DNA from: Gerris lacustris
Taxonomy: Eukaryota; Arthropoda; Insecta; Hemiptera; Gerridae
Direction: 5' to 3'
NCBI GenBank assembly: GCA_951217055.1
Contig: OX578277.1
Coordinates: forward strand, 65,814,388 to 65,878,387
DNA length: 64,000 nt
The position numbers and the translations under genes were made by a program. Shown in pieces: positions 45,241 through 58,391 of this stretch (positions are counted from its first letter, which is position 1; the number at the start of each line of letters is the position of its first letter). Under the pieces are notes generated by a model that was not told the origin of the DNA, ran no database searches, and was given only the letters and a program-made list of their open reading frames with translations.

Positions 45241-46759
45241 GTATCCTTTGGGACACTTAAAAAAAATCAACTATTACTGATAACACTAATAGCTGGTGAA
45301 GGAAGGAACGTTTCTAGAGTGGTCTTGGCAAGTACCGCTCTGATAATGTAAGTACTATCACTGAAATAAATCCTCTTTTCTGGAATTATGCTGGGAGCAA
45401 GTGATTAAGGTACATAAGGTAACGGAACATTCAATAGGTTTAAAGTTTGCAAATCTGTAAAATTAATGTAAATAAGTATTTTACTTCTGTATTATCACTG
45501 AGAAATTTATCATGCAGCTATTAGAATTGAATGATTTCTTTTCAAGCGCGGATTTCAGAGACTAATAATACGAGCTTTCTGATATACCATATTTATGAAG
45601 TATGTTGTTTGAGTAAATTCTTTCACGGACAAATCGTTTCAGTCACAAAGAACTGTTATGCAGATTATTTAAATCTATAGCTAAATGTCAATATGAGTTG
45701 GAAGTTTAGAATACATGGGTCATTTCTTTGATGTCTGTTCCACTAATGTTAAGCCATCTGTCTGTTTCTTTAAGTATGGCGTGATTTAACTCAGCATCAG
45801 CCTCCCTTGAATTGTCAGTACAAACCAACCTACTAATATTTTTATTCCAAACAAATATCTGGTTCGATTGATCGAAAAGAAATATTGTTTTCGAAGAAAC
45901 AATAAATCTCATTTATTGTTCTGTCTTCATAGTGGATTTAAATGAAATAATATATTTAAAAATATCATCAAAATGAAGAGATTAATTAACTATGTGACAG
46001 ATTGTAAGGATAAGGCTCATGTCATCCTTGGCACAGCATACTGCTAACGCGTGGTATTCTAGTTCAGTCAGCTTTGGCTTTAAGTTGCGTAATTATGGCC
46101 GGGGCGGTGCCGTTAACCTCGCTCAAATTTCTCCCCCTTGACCGAGGTCAGTCAGTCTTAAGTCTGGTCATAGAGTGACTCCTCCCATAATTTCGTTAAG
46201 ACCTTGGCCGCCAAAACTCCTTAACCCAATTAGATCCAATTTTCTTTTTTTTTTTAATATTACAACTTCCTAAATTCCATAGTGAACAGCTATTACTCTT
46301 AAGGTCTTATAGGTGTAGGATATATCTAGAGTTCTATTGTATAGAAAGGGGCTTTTGTTCATTGTTCTTAACCTTAAAAAACCGCCCGCAGCATCAACAT
46401 ATAATAGTTGAATCCTTGCTAAGTTTTTCTAATAATAAATGCTCGACAATTTTAAACTAAAATAGTGACATTACTACTTGATTACTTTATCTGCTAATAA
46501 TTGGTTTCTCACAGAAGAGAACTAACTTGAACATGAAGTATAAAGGCATTATAAAAGTAAAAGAGTAGAATGCGTCATCCACAATTACGATCATTATCAT
46601 TATTATTGTGTTGTAGCAAGCTTTCCTCTTTAATGTTATACTTAAATATCTTTGGAATGTTTATATTTAATACCATTTAACCAGGTAAATTAATTCTTGA
46701 CATTGAATATGTAAAATTAAAAAATTATTCATTACTAAGTAATTGGTAATCTTTCTTTT
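45241..46759. other. Intergenic DNA, no gene recognised
   Basis: A 68-codon minus-strand frame (45706-45912) has varied composition but resembles nothing I know and has no support beyond being open. The remainder is AT-rich. Confidence 0.3.
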
Positions 46760-46871
46760 GACATTTTCATGTCTTTACTTTGGCACATAAAAAAACTCGA
46801 AAAGCGTTACCAAAAAACGACACCAAAAAGCTTTACACTTTAAAGACACCAAAACACGTTACACTGTCAAA
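46760..46871. repeat. Second copy of the GACATTTTCATGT / GGTAACGC family
   Basis: It starts gacattttcatgtc and contains 'aaaagcgttaccaaaaaacg', the complement of strings inside 2191-2349. It is followed by a poly-A/(AAT)n stretch. Only one end is clear. Confidence 0.45.
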
Positions 46872-48027
46872 AAAAAAAAAAAAAATAATAATAATAATAA
46901 ATAAAAATAAATAACTATTTATTAAGAGTAACTATTTATTTCTTAATTGAGTATTACTCCTTGGCCATCTCAATCACTTTCTCATTACCATTCATATCAC
47001 TTGGTGGGATTTTATTAATATAAAATCAACCACCTTATGTTCTAGGCCTTTTACGTATAAATAATTTAATTTAAGATTTGCATTCTTAAATTATCAATTT
47101 TTCTACTTTGTCGAGTGAGCGTATTTTGTTAATATGCTTTTATTGTCGCAAATAATGGTGTACATTTAATTTTCATTATTTTAGTGAATATATTTTATTT
47201 CTTACTGAGTGCTTTTATATTCATCGCTAAATGCAATACCTGAATACCTGGACAAATTAGATTTATACAAAACTCTTTGGTTTAATTTGGGTTCTTAATA
47301 TAAGAAATATGCCTTGTAGGGTTTATGGATCCATCCGTGACAATGTAATTTGTCCGTTTAGGTTAAATTGAATAAATTTTCCTACTAAAATTAAGCTTAG
47401 TTAAAATAATAGTCTTCAGTATTTGTATAGAAATCTTGATGGTTTGTTTCAATTCCTGGGAAATTGGTTTAAATAATTAATTTAATTTTTTACAATTTCG
47501 ACTTATTGTTTATTAAACACAAATTCAAATTTAATGTTGCTCGTAACATCAAAAAGCTATTACCTAAATCAACTATCTCTAAACTATTATATAAATTACT
47601 TCCGAGAGAAAGTCATGAAACTGTGCCATTTAAAATAATTTTTCAAAAATACGTTAAAAGGAAATATTTATTTTTAAGTTTAATAGTCGATTCAACTAGA
47701 AAGCGATGCTTTTGAATTAAACCCTTAAAAATATTTATAGCTATATCAAAGCTTTTTTATCTTATTATTTTTTAAAAGTTTAATTATTTTTAACTTAGTT
47801 ACCTAAAGAGGTTATTGACTGGTATTTAATGTGAGAAAATACGCCTAAAATTCGGAAAAAATGGTTTTTGGGGGTGTTCAACCCAATTTTTCGCCCAAAA
47901 AAAAAAAAGTATTGGGTGTTTTAATATCTTCAAACTTCAAACTAAGAAGAACACGAATCTAAAGTAAAAAAAATCTGCTGACCTTACTATTTTAAGAAAA
48001 TTGAAAAAAAACACAAAACATATCTTA
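46872..48027. other. AT-rich intergenic DNA
   Basis: No gene, transposase or strong repeat seen. Short frames are of low complexity. Confidence 0.35.
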
Positions 48028-48583
48028 AGGCCCGTTTACACGGTCATAGTTGGCGCGATAGTTGCGGTCACGACAGCAACTATCGCATCGACTATCACCG
48101 TGTAGACTACGTGATAGATTTTGTCGCGATAGAACTATCTGCCATCACACTATCTCGTCTGACGAGATAGTTGAGTGTTTTATCACAGCAGTCAGAGTAC
48201 TCACGCGGATGATATTAGAACTACCACGCTAGATACTAGACGCTGATTGGCTTATACTTTTTTATCAACTGATAACAGATTTAAGGGCACCAAATATGAT
48301 AGATTGCTTCACATTAGATATCAGATTTTGTTTTTTTCGACAATATGAATATATTCTTTTGGCTGTGTGTGTGTTTATAATTTAACATTATAATATATTT
48401 AATGCTTTATTTCCGTATCCTAGTCAAAAATGTATTATATAGATGTAACATTGAGTGCACGACAACAAGTTTTGACGTATTTTAACTCTCACCGTGTAAA
48501 CTGCACACCTCGGCGATAGTTGTATGACGTAGACAGACAGGATAGTTCTATCGTGGAAGAACTATCACCGTGTAAACGGGTCT
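48028..48583. mobile_element. 556-bp MITE, copy 2
   Basis: The ends AGGCCCGTTTACACGGT and, in complement, AGACCCGTTTACACGGTGA are good inverted repeats. TTA lies outside both ends (48025-48027, 48584-48586), again a PIF/Harbinger-type TWA duplication. It is homologous along its length to 18321-18883. This copy has the better-preserved termini and defines the family ends. Non-coding. Confidence 0.85.
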
Positions 48584-48589
48584 TTATAT

Positions 48590-50433
48590 AGCTGAATAAG
48601 AAATGCAAAGACTCAATATTTACAATTCTCCGTAACGGAAGCGTGATCATTCTGAAGAATAAATTGAATGTTATGTTTTCGAATTGAAAACATTCAAAGA
48701 CAGAAATCCGTTCCAGACATCAGGGAACATTTTTAGATTCTTGTCTGTCTGTCGGTCTCTCGATCTGTCGTCCAAAAAGTTTGCGAACCACCATGTCTTC
48801 TACTCCTCGTCCTATTTTGATGAAATTTAGATGGTATGACACAATTAGCCCATTGTTGGTATTGGTCCCATATTTCAATCTTCTGCGCCCCATTCCTTTC
48901 TCTTCCACATGCTCACACACTTGATGGGTGGGAAAATGGGGGGTAGTAAAATTCAGGTAGAATTTTATTTATGGATTATGAAAGTATACCAACTAATTTA
49001 ATTGGTAATAGTGTGTGTTTTTTAACTATATATATATTTGTTTACTTTCATTATAATTTTCTTTTCTTCTTTACATTAAACGTATTTTATAACGATTTAA
49101 TTAAACGAATCTTTTAGCTTAACTGTTTCAAGTTTATTAACCATACTTTTCTGGCTTAAGGACATAAATAGTTTGCTAATCACTAGCTTCCTATTGAGCA
49201 GATTATTGATCTTATTTCGAAAATGTCAGGTATGAGTGTACATAATTGCATTTCCCCGCAAATTTATAACTTGAATTTTGAATTAATTTAATTTTATAGT
49301 TTAATTTAGAAACCAATTGCCCATTACGTTCTTCATGCATTCGTACATGCGCAAGTTATTTATAAATCATAATAGACCTTCATACTGACATATTTTACCC
49401 GAACATGGTATATCGTGGCGAACTAATAACCTTATTACTAGATGGCTTATAGTGTTGAACAATGTGGGAGGGTTTACATCTGGACCTGATGCAAAGGCCT
49501 AAGGAGGAGAAAGGAATATGGATTACCAAACAATAACTCAAGAACGGAGAACTGAAATGCATCTTAGTTCGCATCGACAAGCAATAAGAGATAATCCTTG
49601 CAATATGATTCTATATTGCTATCTTAAAGTATTGATCGCAAGCACGACGACGTAAAATAAAAACCGTCCTAGTCGTAACAACCTAATAATAATATTACCT
49701 ATTATGAATTAGAACGTGTGGGTGGTAAATTAAAGGATCAGCATTATCAAAGTTAAAGGAATGAGTTAAACTTGTTTTACCGTTCCAAACCATAAAAAAA
49801 CTTTAAGTAGGTATTATGTCTTTTCTAAATTTAAATATCTTCAGAGCAAGAAAATATTGCCATTTTCTCAACGGTAAAGGTGTATAACTCTGGTTCGATA
49901 TCTTCTGAAATTTAGTAAATATGTTAATGAATTTTTTTCTTTTACTTATTACAAAGCATTCTCACACGGGCAAAATTTTTCTGCAGCTATCTTTCTTGAT
50001 ATATGTTCGCAAACAAATGTGAATCCTTCCTTCCAATAAAGCCGTGGCAGCGGCTTGCGTGTCAATCTCTTAAGTTACGAGAGTACTAGATGTCGCAGTG
50101 AACAGTAACACTTGTCGCTGTTGCAGATCCCAACAGTATTTTTATGGTCTCCTCAGCTGACGCGCGTCACGTGTTTTAGTTGCTATTTATTTCAATCTCC
50201 ATTCGCCCTTGATTCACTGCTCTTGGAAAAATACATTTTATAGTATAGAATCCATTGTAGCACAAATATCAATGAGTTGGTAAAGGACTCTCATTTATAA
50301 TTTCTCAATATACATTCCACATAAATTGTTCATGGCATTTTTAACAATGCATAAGTAACATTACACTACTGCAATAAAATGTTTGTGGCTGTTGGCACTT
50401 TGTGCTTATATGCTCAAGCTTAATAAGGAAAAA
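48590..50433. other. Intergenic DNA, no gene recognised
   Basis: Mostly AT-rich. A short stretch at 50155-50180 contains ctgacgcgcgtcacgtg, a palindrome-rich string with an E-box, but no gene start follows it. Confidence 0.3.
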
Positions 50434-50950
50434 AGACCAGTTGCACCATGACTTAATGAGTAAATTTTCAAAGAAATCTGCGTATTATTGGCTTATGATA
50501 ATATAGGGAAATTTTGGTTTAGAATTTACATGGGTGAAAAAAAAAAATTGTATATACCCTTCAAGATCCATGTCGTTGGAAAGCTCTTTAAGAGTTCATA
50601 TTTGAGTTTGTCATATTTGCATATAAGAGAGGGGTGAATGGAAAAAACCACGTTTTTATGCTATTTTTGACCCAAAATTGTCAAAATTTGACCCCTAAAT
50701 GGATTCCATAAATTCTGGCCAACGAACTCATCCTCTCTTTTGATATTATTGACATTTTTTTTTAATTTTTAAGTGCATCCTAGAGTGAGATATCGTCTGG
50801 AGTGACACATATATATTATACATACATAAAAAGTGATACATTTCAGGAATCGATTCAGAATGGTCTAAAACTCTTGCAAAAGGCCCTGTAGTTTTTTTTA
50901 CAAACTTTTTGTGTGCAATTTCACCATGAAGTACTGGTTTAATCAAAAAT
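50434..50950. repeat. Dispersed repeat with internal microsatellite, copy 1
   Basis: It starts 'gaccagttgcaccatgactt' and includes 'tcaaagaaatctg', 'attggcttatgataatatag', 'tttgacccctaaatgga' and 'gagatatcgtctggagtgac', with a short AT/CATA run at 50806-50830. Related copies: 56405-56897 (opposite orientation), 61053-61680, and a fragment at 37988-38060. Confidence 0.7.
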
Positions 50951-51524
50951 ATTATTATAAAGTAGAGTAAATTTTCAACTATTAAATAAAAACAACCATC
51001 TTTCTAGCACCAATACTCTCGTTACAGTCCATTAAAAGTCGAGTAAATGTTAAATGATTTCTAAGTGAAGCCTTGGTTTTTCCGCATAATTAATTAGGAC
51101 CAACTTTTAAGTTTGTGACCAGTACAAGGTTTCTATAGCAAATTGCTTCCGAGATACGCGTGCTTGATGTCGGGATGGTTTTATGAGATATTACATAAAT
51201 AGTATTTGGACTTGAAGGGAGTCTAACAAGAATAAAAGGTGCTTTAGCCAATTGTACAAAAAGATGGTACCGAAGGTCATTGGTGTTGTCCATCACTTTA
51301 CTATATTATATTGCCAGCAGCAACTGTCAGCAAATGGCGTCAGGGTTCAGAAATATTACTGTCACTTTTTGAAGGTGAGGCTGCTTCAAGAAATTAACAG
51401 AATCAATGTGTCCTCTCTAGGTGTTTAACACTTACTTAGGGCCCTCACGGATTATTCGTACGTTTATAAATTATTACTGTTAATTTTTTGATATGGTGGA
51501 AATATATTATTATTATTATTAATT

Positions 51525-52005
51525 CATCCAGTACAAGTAAGGAATGTTGTTTGTCTGTCCCTCACAAACTCAAACTTTTTTTCCCCAAATCACTCTACAC
51601 GTTTAAATTTATAATTATTTTCTGACTTGGCAATTACACAGCACGAGGTTACAAAGTTGCATATGACACTGCATACAATTTTATTTACAAAAAAAATCTT
51701 AATATAAACCATAGGAAAAATATAAATTAAATAACAACAAACTATATAACCTATTTGTGCTGAGTAATTTCTAAGTCCGAAAATGTTGTTAAATTTAAAC
51801 ATGTAGAGTGATTTAAGAAAAGTTTGAGTTTTGAGGGACAGAGAATAGAGAGGGGCAGGCAAACAACTTGTACTGGATGTGGTAGACCTAGTCCTTGTAG
51901 AACTTACTTGAACAGGGGGAGGGAGACTTGGCTAAACTAATGATCTCACAACGTTTTACGCTAGACGGCTTATTGTTTTACACAAATGTTATTGTTGGGA
52001 TTGAA
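51525..52005. repeat. Fold-back element, copy 2 (left end missing)
   Basis: It shares 'tgtttgtctgtccctcac', 'cactctacacgtttaaattt', 'ttttctgacttggcaa' and the terminal 'gttattgttgggatt' with 41684-42285. The internal inverted pair catccagtacaag / cttgtactggatg (near 51526 and 51868) is present, but the outer left arm of about 120 bp is absent. Confidence 0.65.
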
Positions 52006-52179
52006 TTTAGCGAAAAACTAACAATATACAAATTAAACTATAGTAAATTCACTCTACAAAAAAGGAAAAATTAATTTTCTTTTAGTGTCAATAGTTTAGG
52101 ATATAGAGATGGGGGGAAAATGTTAAACAATTAAAACAAACTGGTTTTATGGCTACATCACTACAATCTATATATATAA

Positions 52180-52745
52180 AACAAAGAGTGACAGTGACTG
52201 ACTGAAGACTAATTCTCCTATTGACATAGAGATTTGAAATTTGGTACATAGATAGTGTACCATAAATAGAAAAGTGCGGCCATTTTTATTTCTATATATG
52301 GCCACTATAATGATTTATAGCCACCATCTTGGATTTATTCACATTCTACTATCTCAGTTTCAAGTGGACCTAGAGATCTGAAATTTGGTACACAGACTAA
52401 TGGTAGCTAAAGAAGAAGATTAAAGGTACTATCACTTCAACATATGGCCGTCATCTAGGATTTATTCAGATACTATTATCCTAGTTAAGTGGACTTAGAG
52501 ATCTGAAATTCGGTACATTGACTCATTGTACCTAAAATTGAAAATTGAAGGTTGTATAAAATAAAATAATTGAAAATTATAAAATAAAAAAAAAATGAAT
52601 TTAAATTTATTTCGACAGATATTTTGAATTATAGCCCAATCTTAAATTTATTACGTTATATTGCCTCAGGTTCCAGTGGACTCGGAATTTTGAAATATGG
52701 TAAATAGAGTAATGATGTCTTGAACAGAATTTTTAATTTTTTTTT
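52180..52745. repeat. Four diverged tandem units of about 130-160 bp
   Basis: 'gagatctgaaatttggtaca' or a near variant recurs near 52230, 52372, 52499 and 52690, each followed after about 100 bp by 'ggatttattca' and 'actat'. The block begins 'atatataaaacaaagagtga', a frequent feature of insect repeat ends. Confidence 0.55.
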
Positions 52746-54045
52746 TATCTATTTTAGCGGTACTTTTTTACTTTATATAGACTAGCATATATTCATTAGT
52801 CTAAATTACTATTAGACTAAGATACTACTACTATTTAGATTAAGAAGGGATATTTATTCCAATGTACCTTGGGACAAAGGAATATCACACTTGTGTATAT
52901 AATTGTGATCATATCCCTTAGAGTCTAACCAACTATTAAGATAATGGAATATTAAATGTAAAATTTCCCCAGGAGTTCCCACGCAAACCTTGTGACTTTA
53001 CTAGGGCAGACTATTGTTTAGAACCATGCTAAAGTAAAAAAGTGCCATTTTGGCAATCTTAATCCATGTCAGTTTAAGAATAATTCTTACAAGTTTGCAC
53101 CTTTGATAAGTTTGGATTACTTGCTTTAAGGATCATATAGGTGAGTAAAAAATCAACAACTCATCATCAGACCTAAAATAAAATAAAATAAAAATGTTTT
53201 ACAATAATAAAGTTAGAACTTACACATATATAAAAAAAATAAAAACAATTTCGATCACTTTTCAAAATAATTATCTTTTTACTGACCTTAAAGCCTTGCT
53301 TGCGTTACATTTTACATAGTAAATATATATAGTTTATAACAATTTTAAAAAAGAAAATATAAATAACTAAAATAATCCTCAGACCATTTGTGTCTCACTG
53401 AGAAACTACCACTAACGACATAAATATATGAGAGGGAGAAAAAAAAAATATATATCCCCAAAAAATAGGGTTGTAAAAAACAAAACAAAAAAAAACTACA
53501 TTTATAGTACCAAGGATCAGATGGTATGTGTATGGTGGATTTATATTACACATGGTGGCTGGTGGATGTATATTACACGCATACATTTAATTACAGACAA
53601 AAAACTTTTAGGTGTATTATAAAATAGAAGCATGGCTTTTAGGTGTATGCAAAATATGTATATTGTAAACCTGTTGTGCGACAACCAACAAAAAACAAAT
53701 TATAAATATATATTATAAGATCGGTCATCTGTATAATATTAATATACAGTATAATATTTAATATAATATATTCCAAAACGGTAATATTAACCTAAAATTT
53801 GTAATAATGTTTAGTATTCCATCGGGCCGGACTAGGGATATTTTTGGTAGACAATCATAATTATTTATAAAATAATTAATGTAGTTAAAATAATTAGTTA
53901 ATAAAACTAATTAATATAATTAATTAATATAATTAATAATTGTCGAGTAATGCGGGTTTGGTATCCGATGGTCGAGGTCTAGAGTTTGCTCGCTAGTGTT
54001 GCTAATGCGACTCGTTGGCAAAGTGTATTGCGGGTTTTGCATCCG
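52746..54045. other. Intergenic DNA, no gene seen
   Basis: AT-rich with (TAAT)n-like stretches near 53870-53940. A short less AT-rich stretch at 53941-54055 adjoins the copia fragment and has no recognised feature. Confidence 0.35.
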
Positions 54046-54059
54046 TCTCAAGTGCCCCC

Positions 54060-56060
54060 ACACCTACTCATATATAATAATATATATATGTAACCAGTTT
54101 TTATTTTCTTAGTAAATAAACAATTATCTGCTTTACCTTGCTCAAAGCCTATGTTTTTGAGTTTAGAAGTAAATTCTTCATTCCAACACCTGGGTGCTCG
54201 TTTAAGGCCATAAAGAGATTTTTGCAGATGACATATTGCTCCAGGTTTATCTGAACCAGGAGGTAAGCGAATATAGATTTCTTCATTAATACTTCCATAT
54301 AAGAAGGCTGTTTTTACATCTAGATGGCAAATGTGCATATTTTGCTGTAAAGCATTGGCTAAAAATACACGAAGAGTACTAAATTTTGCTACTGAAGCAT
54401 AGGTTTCTTCATAATCTTCTCCCCTGGGCTGTAAAAATCCTTTTGTAACAAGTCTTGCTTTATAGAGTGGTTTATCTTCACTTCCTTTTATTCTAAAGAC
54501 CCATCTTGTTGTTATAGCATTTTTAATTATTGTTTTTTCAGGGCAAACTGTTCATGTATTATTTTTATGTAATGGGTTAAGCTCTTCATTTATAGCTTGT
54601 TTCCATTGATCTTCATCAGGTCTTATATCTTCATACTTAGTTGGTAAATCATAATTAAATGCATTCATAGCTAGTGCTGACATATCAAAACATTTATATT
54701 TAGCAGGGAGTTTAATTTCTCTTTGACTTTTCCTCTTTGTTATAGTTTGATCAACATCACTATTTTCTTCTTGTTTTCATTTAAATTTTCTTCATCTAAA
54801 TCACTTGAATCAGAATTGTTCGAAAAATGGTCTTCATGAAAGCAAACATTGCAAGATGTTATATTTTTTTGTATTTCATGCGACCAGAGACGATATCCAT
54901 TCTCTAGAGGTGTATCCCATTAAAATACATTTTTCATTTACTTTATCAAATTTATTTCGTTGAAATTTTTGAGTAACGACGTATGCTGTACAACCGAATG
55001 TTCTTAACTTTGTAAAATTAGGTTCCTAAGAGTACCACATTTCTGCCGGTGTTATTCCTTCTTCAAGTGCAGAAGTATAAGTTCTGTATAATAAATATGC
55101 AGCAGTATATAAACTGCTTCATTCCAAAATGTTTTACTAATTTTACTGCCAAGTATAAATGCTCTTGCTTTTTCAATAAGAGCTCTGTTTAGTCTTTCAG
55201 CAACACCATTTTGTTTCGGTGTATACGGTGATGTAAAAATCATTATTATGCCTTGTTCTGAACAAAATTCTTGGAGTGAATTTGATAAGTATTCTTTACC
55301 GTTGTCACACCTGACAGCTACTTTATAATTTGAAAATTTAGTATTAACATGAGCTATATATTTTCTAAAATATTTTTCTACTTGAGATTTTTCTTTTAAA
55401 GTATTCACTACACTAAAGTGTGTGTAGTCGTCAATAAATGTAAGAAAATATCGTGATCCATCCCATGATATTGGTATAATTGGTCCACATACATCTGTAT
55501 GATTTAATTGAAGAGGTCTTTTTGATTTTGGTCTGTATTCTGTATGAGGAGTTTTAGTTTGTTTTGATTCAACGCAAGTTTCACAGAAATCTTTTTGTTT
55601 TAAAATTTTAACCTTCTTTATAAGTCCATCTTCTACCATATCTGAGAATGTTTTATCTGAAATATGACCCTATCTTTGATGCCTTATAGATTTAGGTATT
55701 GTTACAAAAGCTTTATTTTCATCACGTTCAGCTCGAGTAAATTTGATTAAGTATAGTTGGTGATTTTTAATGCTATCAAACAAATATTTTTCTTTAGAAA
55801 TAATACTGGCTTTACCCTCATTAAAGATAATTTTTAATCCACTTTTTTCCATTTTCTTTACTGGCATTAGGTTACTATGATAGTTCTGAAGAGTGATACA
55901 CTTCTTTTATCGTACATATTGTTTTTTCACCAATATAAGAGCTCTAATTGAACCATAGTGAGTTGCACTGAATGAGATTATCTCTCCGGCTTTGCCTACA
56001 CCTATAACTAGTTCTTTATCAAGTTTCTTACAGTTACTTAAAGTTCTAAATCATTAACTA
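54060..56060 (-). pseudogene. Truncated Ty1/copia pol (gag-pre-integrase, integrase, partial RT)
   Basis: Minus-strand order: GHISDKTFSD (gag-pre-integrase, split by a stop near 55672); integrase with FCETCVESKQTKTPH, then HTDVCGPI (first Asp), VAVRCDNGKEYLS (second Asp) and NGVAERLNRAL (catalytic Glu) within 55052-55639; a frame-shifted linker; and RT with HLDVKTAFLYGSINEEIY and SLYGLKRAPRCWNEEF (54048-54338). The sequence stops at 'YILLY', just before the RT YVDD box, where unrelated DNA begins. Several frame changes and stops occur and no LTR was found. A dead, 3'-truncated copy. Confidence 0.88.
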
Positions 56061-56149
56061 GATGTTCCGTATACTTCTAAAGAATGTTTGTATTTAGTTT
56101 AAAGGAGTTAGCCCTAATTTCCCTAATACGACTTTATCCAATATCCTAC

Positions 56150-56404
56150 ACTTCCCTGTCCCTCCAGGCGAGGCCAATCGTTTTAATATTTATTTGCACA
56201 GCACTCCCGTGTCCCTTTTACCTTCGTTGTTGGCGTAAGATAGTAAGAAACTATACTTAAGATTTAAACACAGTGTCATAATTTTAGCCCGATATGTATA
56301 TGCTTATTTACTAGGATTCAGCCGGATAAACTTTTCAATTTCCAGTTGTTTTTTTGGGGGGGGGGGGGGGGGGGGGCTTCTGCCCAAAAGCCCCCCACCC
56401 CGTA
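56150..56404. other. Spacer with poly-G tract
   Basis: A run of about 21 G lies at 56356-56376, next to the inverted dispersed repeat. No gene seen. Confidence 0.4.
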
Positions 56405-56897
56405 AATCATGGAAATCCGTTTAAGACCATTCCTAATCGATTCCAAAAATTAAACACTTTCTTTATGTATGTATGTATTTATATATGTATGTATGTATAT
56501 TGTATATTGTATATTGTATATATGTATATAAATTTGTGTCACTCCAGACGATTTCTCCCTTTAGGATGCACTTAAAAATTTCAAACAAATTTTAGTTCAT
56601 TTAGGGGTCAAATTTGGACAATTTATGGTAAAAAATAGCATAAAAACGTTTTTTTCCATTTTACCTCCTCTGACATGAAAATATGACAAAATGTACATAA
56701 CAATAATTACTGTACTCTTATAGAGCTTTCCAACGACATGCATCTTGAAGGGTAAATACTATTTTGACTTTTGTACCTTTATTTCACCCATCCAAATTCT
56801 AAACCAAAATTTTCCTATATTATTATAATATAAGCCAATAATACGCAGCTTTCTTTGAAAATTCGTTCATTAAGTCATGGAGCATGACCTGGACTTT
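56405..56897. repeat. Dispersed repeat with internal microsatellite, copy 2 (inverted)
   Basis: In complement it matches copies at 50434 and 61053, including 'ccatgacttaatga'-type, 'ggtttagaatttggatgggt' and 'gtcactccagacgat' strings. The microsatellite position holds a (TATG)n/(TATTG)n mixture at 56464-56530 instead of pure TA. Confidence 0.7.
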
Positions 56898-57780
56898 TTT
56901 TTGAGTAGGTATGATTTTAAAGATATTGAAATGCAGATCACAAATATTCATCGCGTTTCCAAAATGGCCACCATTTCCCCCCCAAAAGAATCAAATATGT
57001 TCATAGCTAAGATGCTAAAGGATATTATGCACACCTCTTACAAAGTGCATCTTTTTATACATATATTTACAAGTAAAAAAAAAGTAGGAAATATGCATTT
57101 TTATGACCGAAGAAACCCTTTTAGTAGCTTGCTGGTGAGTACTTGACGGGATTTTTTCTATATGAGGGTTACATTATCTGTTCCTTATTCATCATATATT
57201 TTAGTAATTTTATTCTCATATTTTTAACTTTCATTCGTTTTTAACTCTGCCTCCTACATCCAAGATCTTAATCATTTGTAGAACTATTGGAATGTAGTAC
57301 TACAAGAGGTATCACTTAGCAGTGTAATGTAGGTCTGTTTTTACTGATACAATACTTCTTTCAGATTTATAATAAATAGTACTGGCGATTAATTTTGCCT
57401 TCACATACTCTGAGCAGCAATTATCTTTCATATTTATTATCTGTGATCTTTAATTGCTAAATCTAAGCTGTCATAGGCCTTAGCATTTGTCTTTCATAGA
57501 ACTTATGGGTTACTTTTTTATTTTTTTGCTGAAGATTGAAATTCCTATTTCTTCCAGTGCCTTTATGATGGATACTATAATATCTATATCATTTAGTTTA
57601 TAGTTTAATCAGTTGGGTATCAATTCAGAAAAAGAAATTAAAGATATATATGTGGTTCGTGTAATAACTCTCAACTACATATTCATCTCTCATTACACCT
57701 TTTTAATAATCTCAAATATCTCGCCAATTTACATATCATTATTATTAAAAATGAAATAATATATTTTAAATTATAAATAA
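56898..57780. other. Upstream spacer of the cuticle gene, no gene seen
   Basis: AT-rich with no frame of note. It ends at a compositional shift to G-rich sequence near 57785, the probable promoter-proximal region. Confidence 0.35.
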
Positions 57781-57789
57781 ATTATCGGA

Positions 57790-57812
57790 GGGTCAGTGAA
57801 TGTCCAAGGTGG
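57790..57812 (+). promoter_or_regulatory. Candidate ecdysone-receptor and Ftz-F1 sites
   Basis: GGGTCAGTGAATG (57790-57802) fits the ecdysone response element consensus RGKTCANTGAMCY at 11 of 13 positions. CCAAGGTGG (57804-57812) fits the Ftz-F1 consensus YCAAGGYCR at 8 of 9. The pair is about 110-125 bp upstream of the predicted start site of a cuticle gene, a class known to respond to ecdysone pulses and Ftz-F1. Short matches alone are weak evidence. Confidence 0.4.
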
Positions 57813-57881
57813 GGTAAAGAAGAGGGTGGGGTAAGGGCAAGACTTAAGTATTGTTAGGAGAGGGGTCAGATATTGGTTTGC

Positions 57882-57915
57882 TATATAAACCTAAGCACTT
57901 CATTCAGTAGTCAGT
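57882..57915 (+). promoter_or_regulatory. Core promoter of the cuticle gene (TATA + initiator)
   Basis: TATATAAA at 57882-57889 is followed 29 bp later by TCAGT at 57911-57915, the arthropod initiator pentamer. Its A (57913) is 31 bp from the first T of the TATA box. A second TCAGT at 57904 is too close to the TATA box. The predicted 5' UTR is about 29 nt. Confidence 0.8.
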
Positions 57916-57941
57916 CACATCTCACGACCTACAAAACAATC

Positions 57942-58310
57942 ATGTACAAGGTATAGCAACTTTGTAGTACTTGCCTTATTACAATTCTTACCAATAAGAT
58001 TTATTGATGGATCAATTTTTTTTACTTTTCAAATAACTATCTCATTAACTTTGACTCATAATCATTTCCAAATTTGAAATTTGAAACTTAAAGTAAATAT
58101 TCATTACCTGATAGCTGATTAGTCGAAAATTGAAAAAGCCCTTATTAAATTCTTTTAAAATACATTGCTTCTTTTATTTTATAATATTATATTTTATAAA
58201 ATAAAATAAAAAATATATCGAATAAAATATAAATTATATTAAATAAAATTAGGGTAAGTCTTAACTTACCTCTGTAGCTATTTGTTTCTCTCAACCAAAT
58301 TATATATATA

Positions 58311-58391
<81 letters not shown>

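Noticed and set aside
45706..45912. 68-codon minus-strand frame with varied composition
   Set aside because: No recognisable family, no splice partners and no promoter, so not enough to call a gene.
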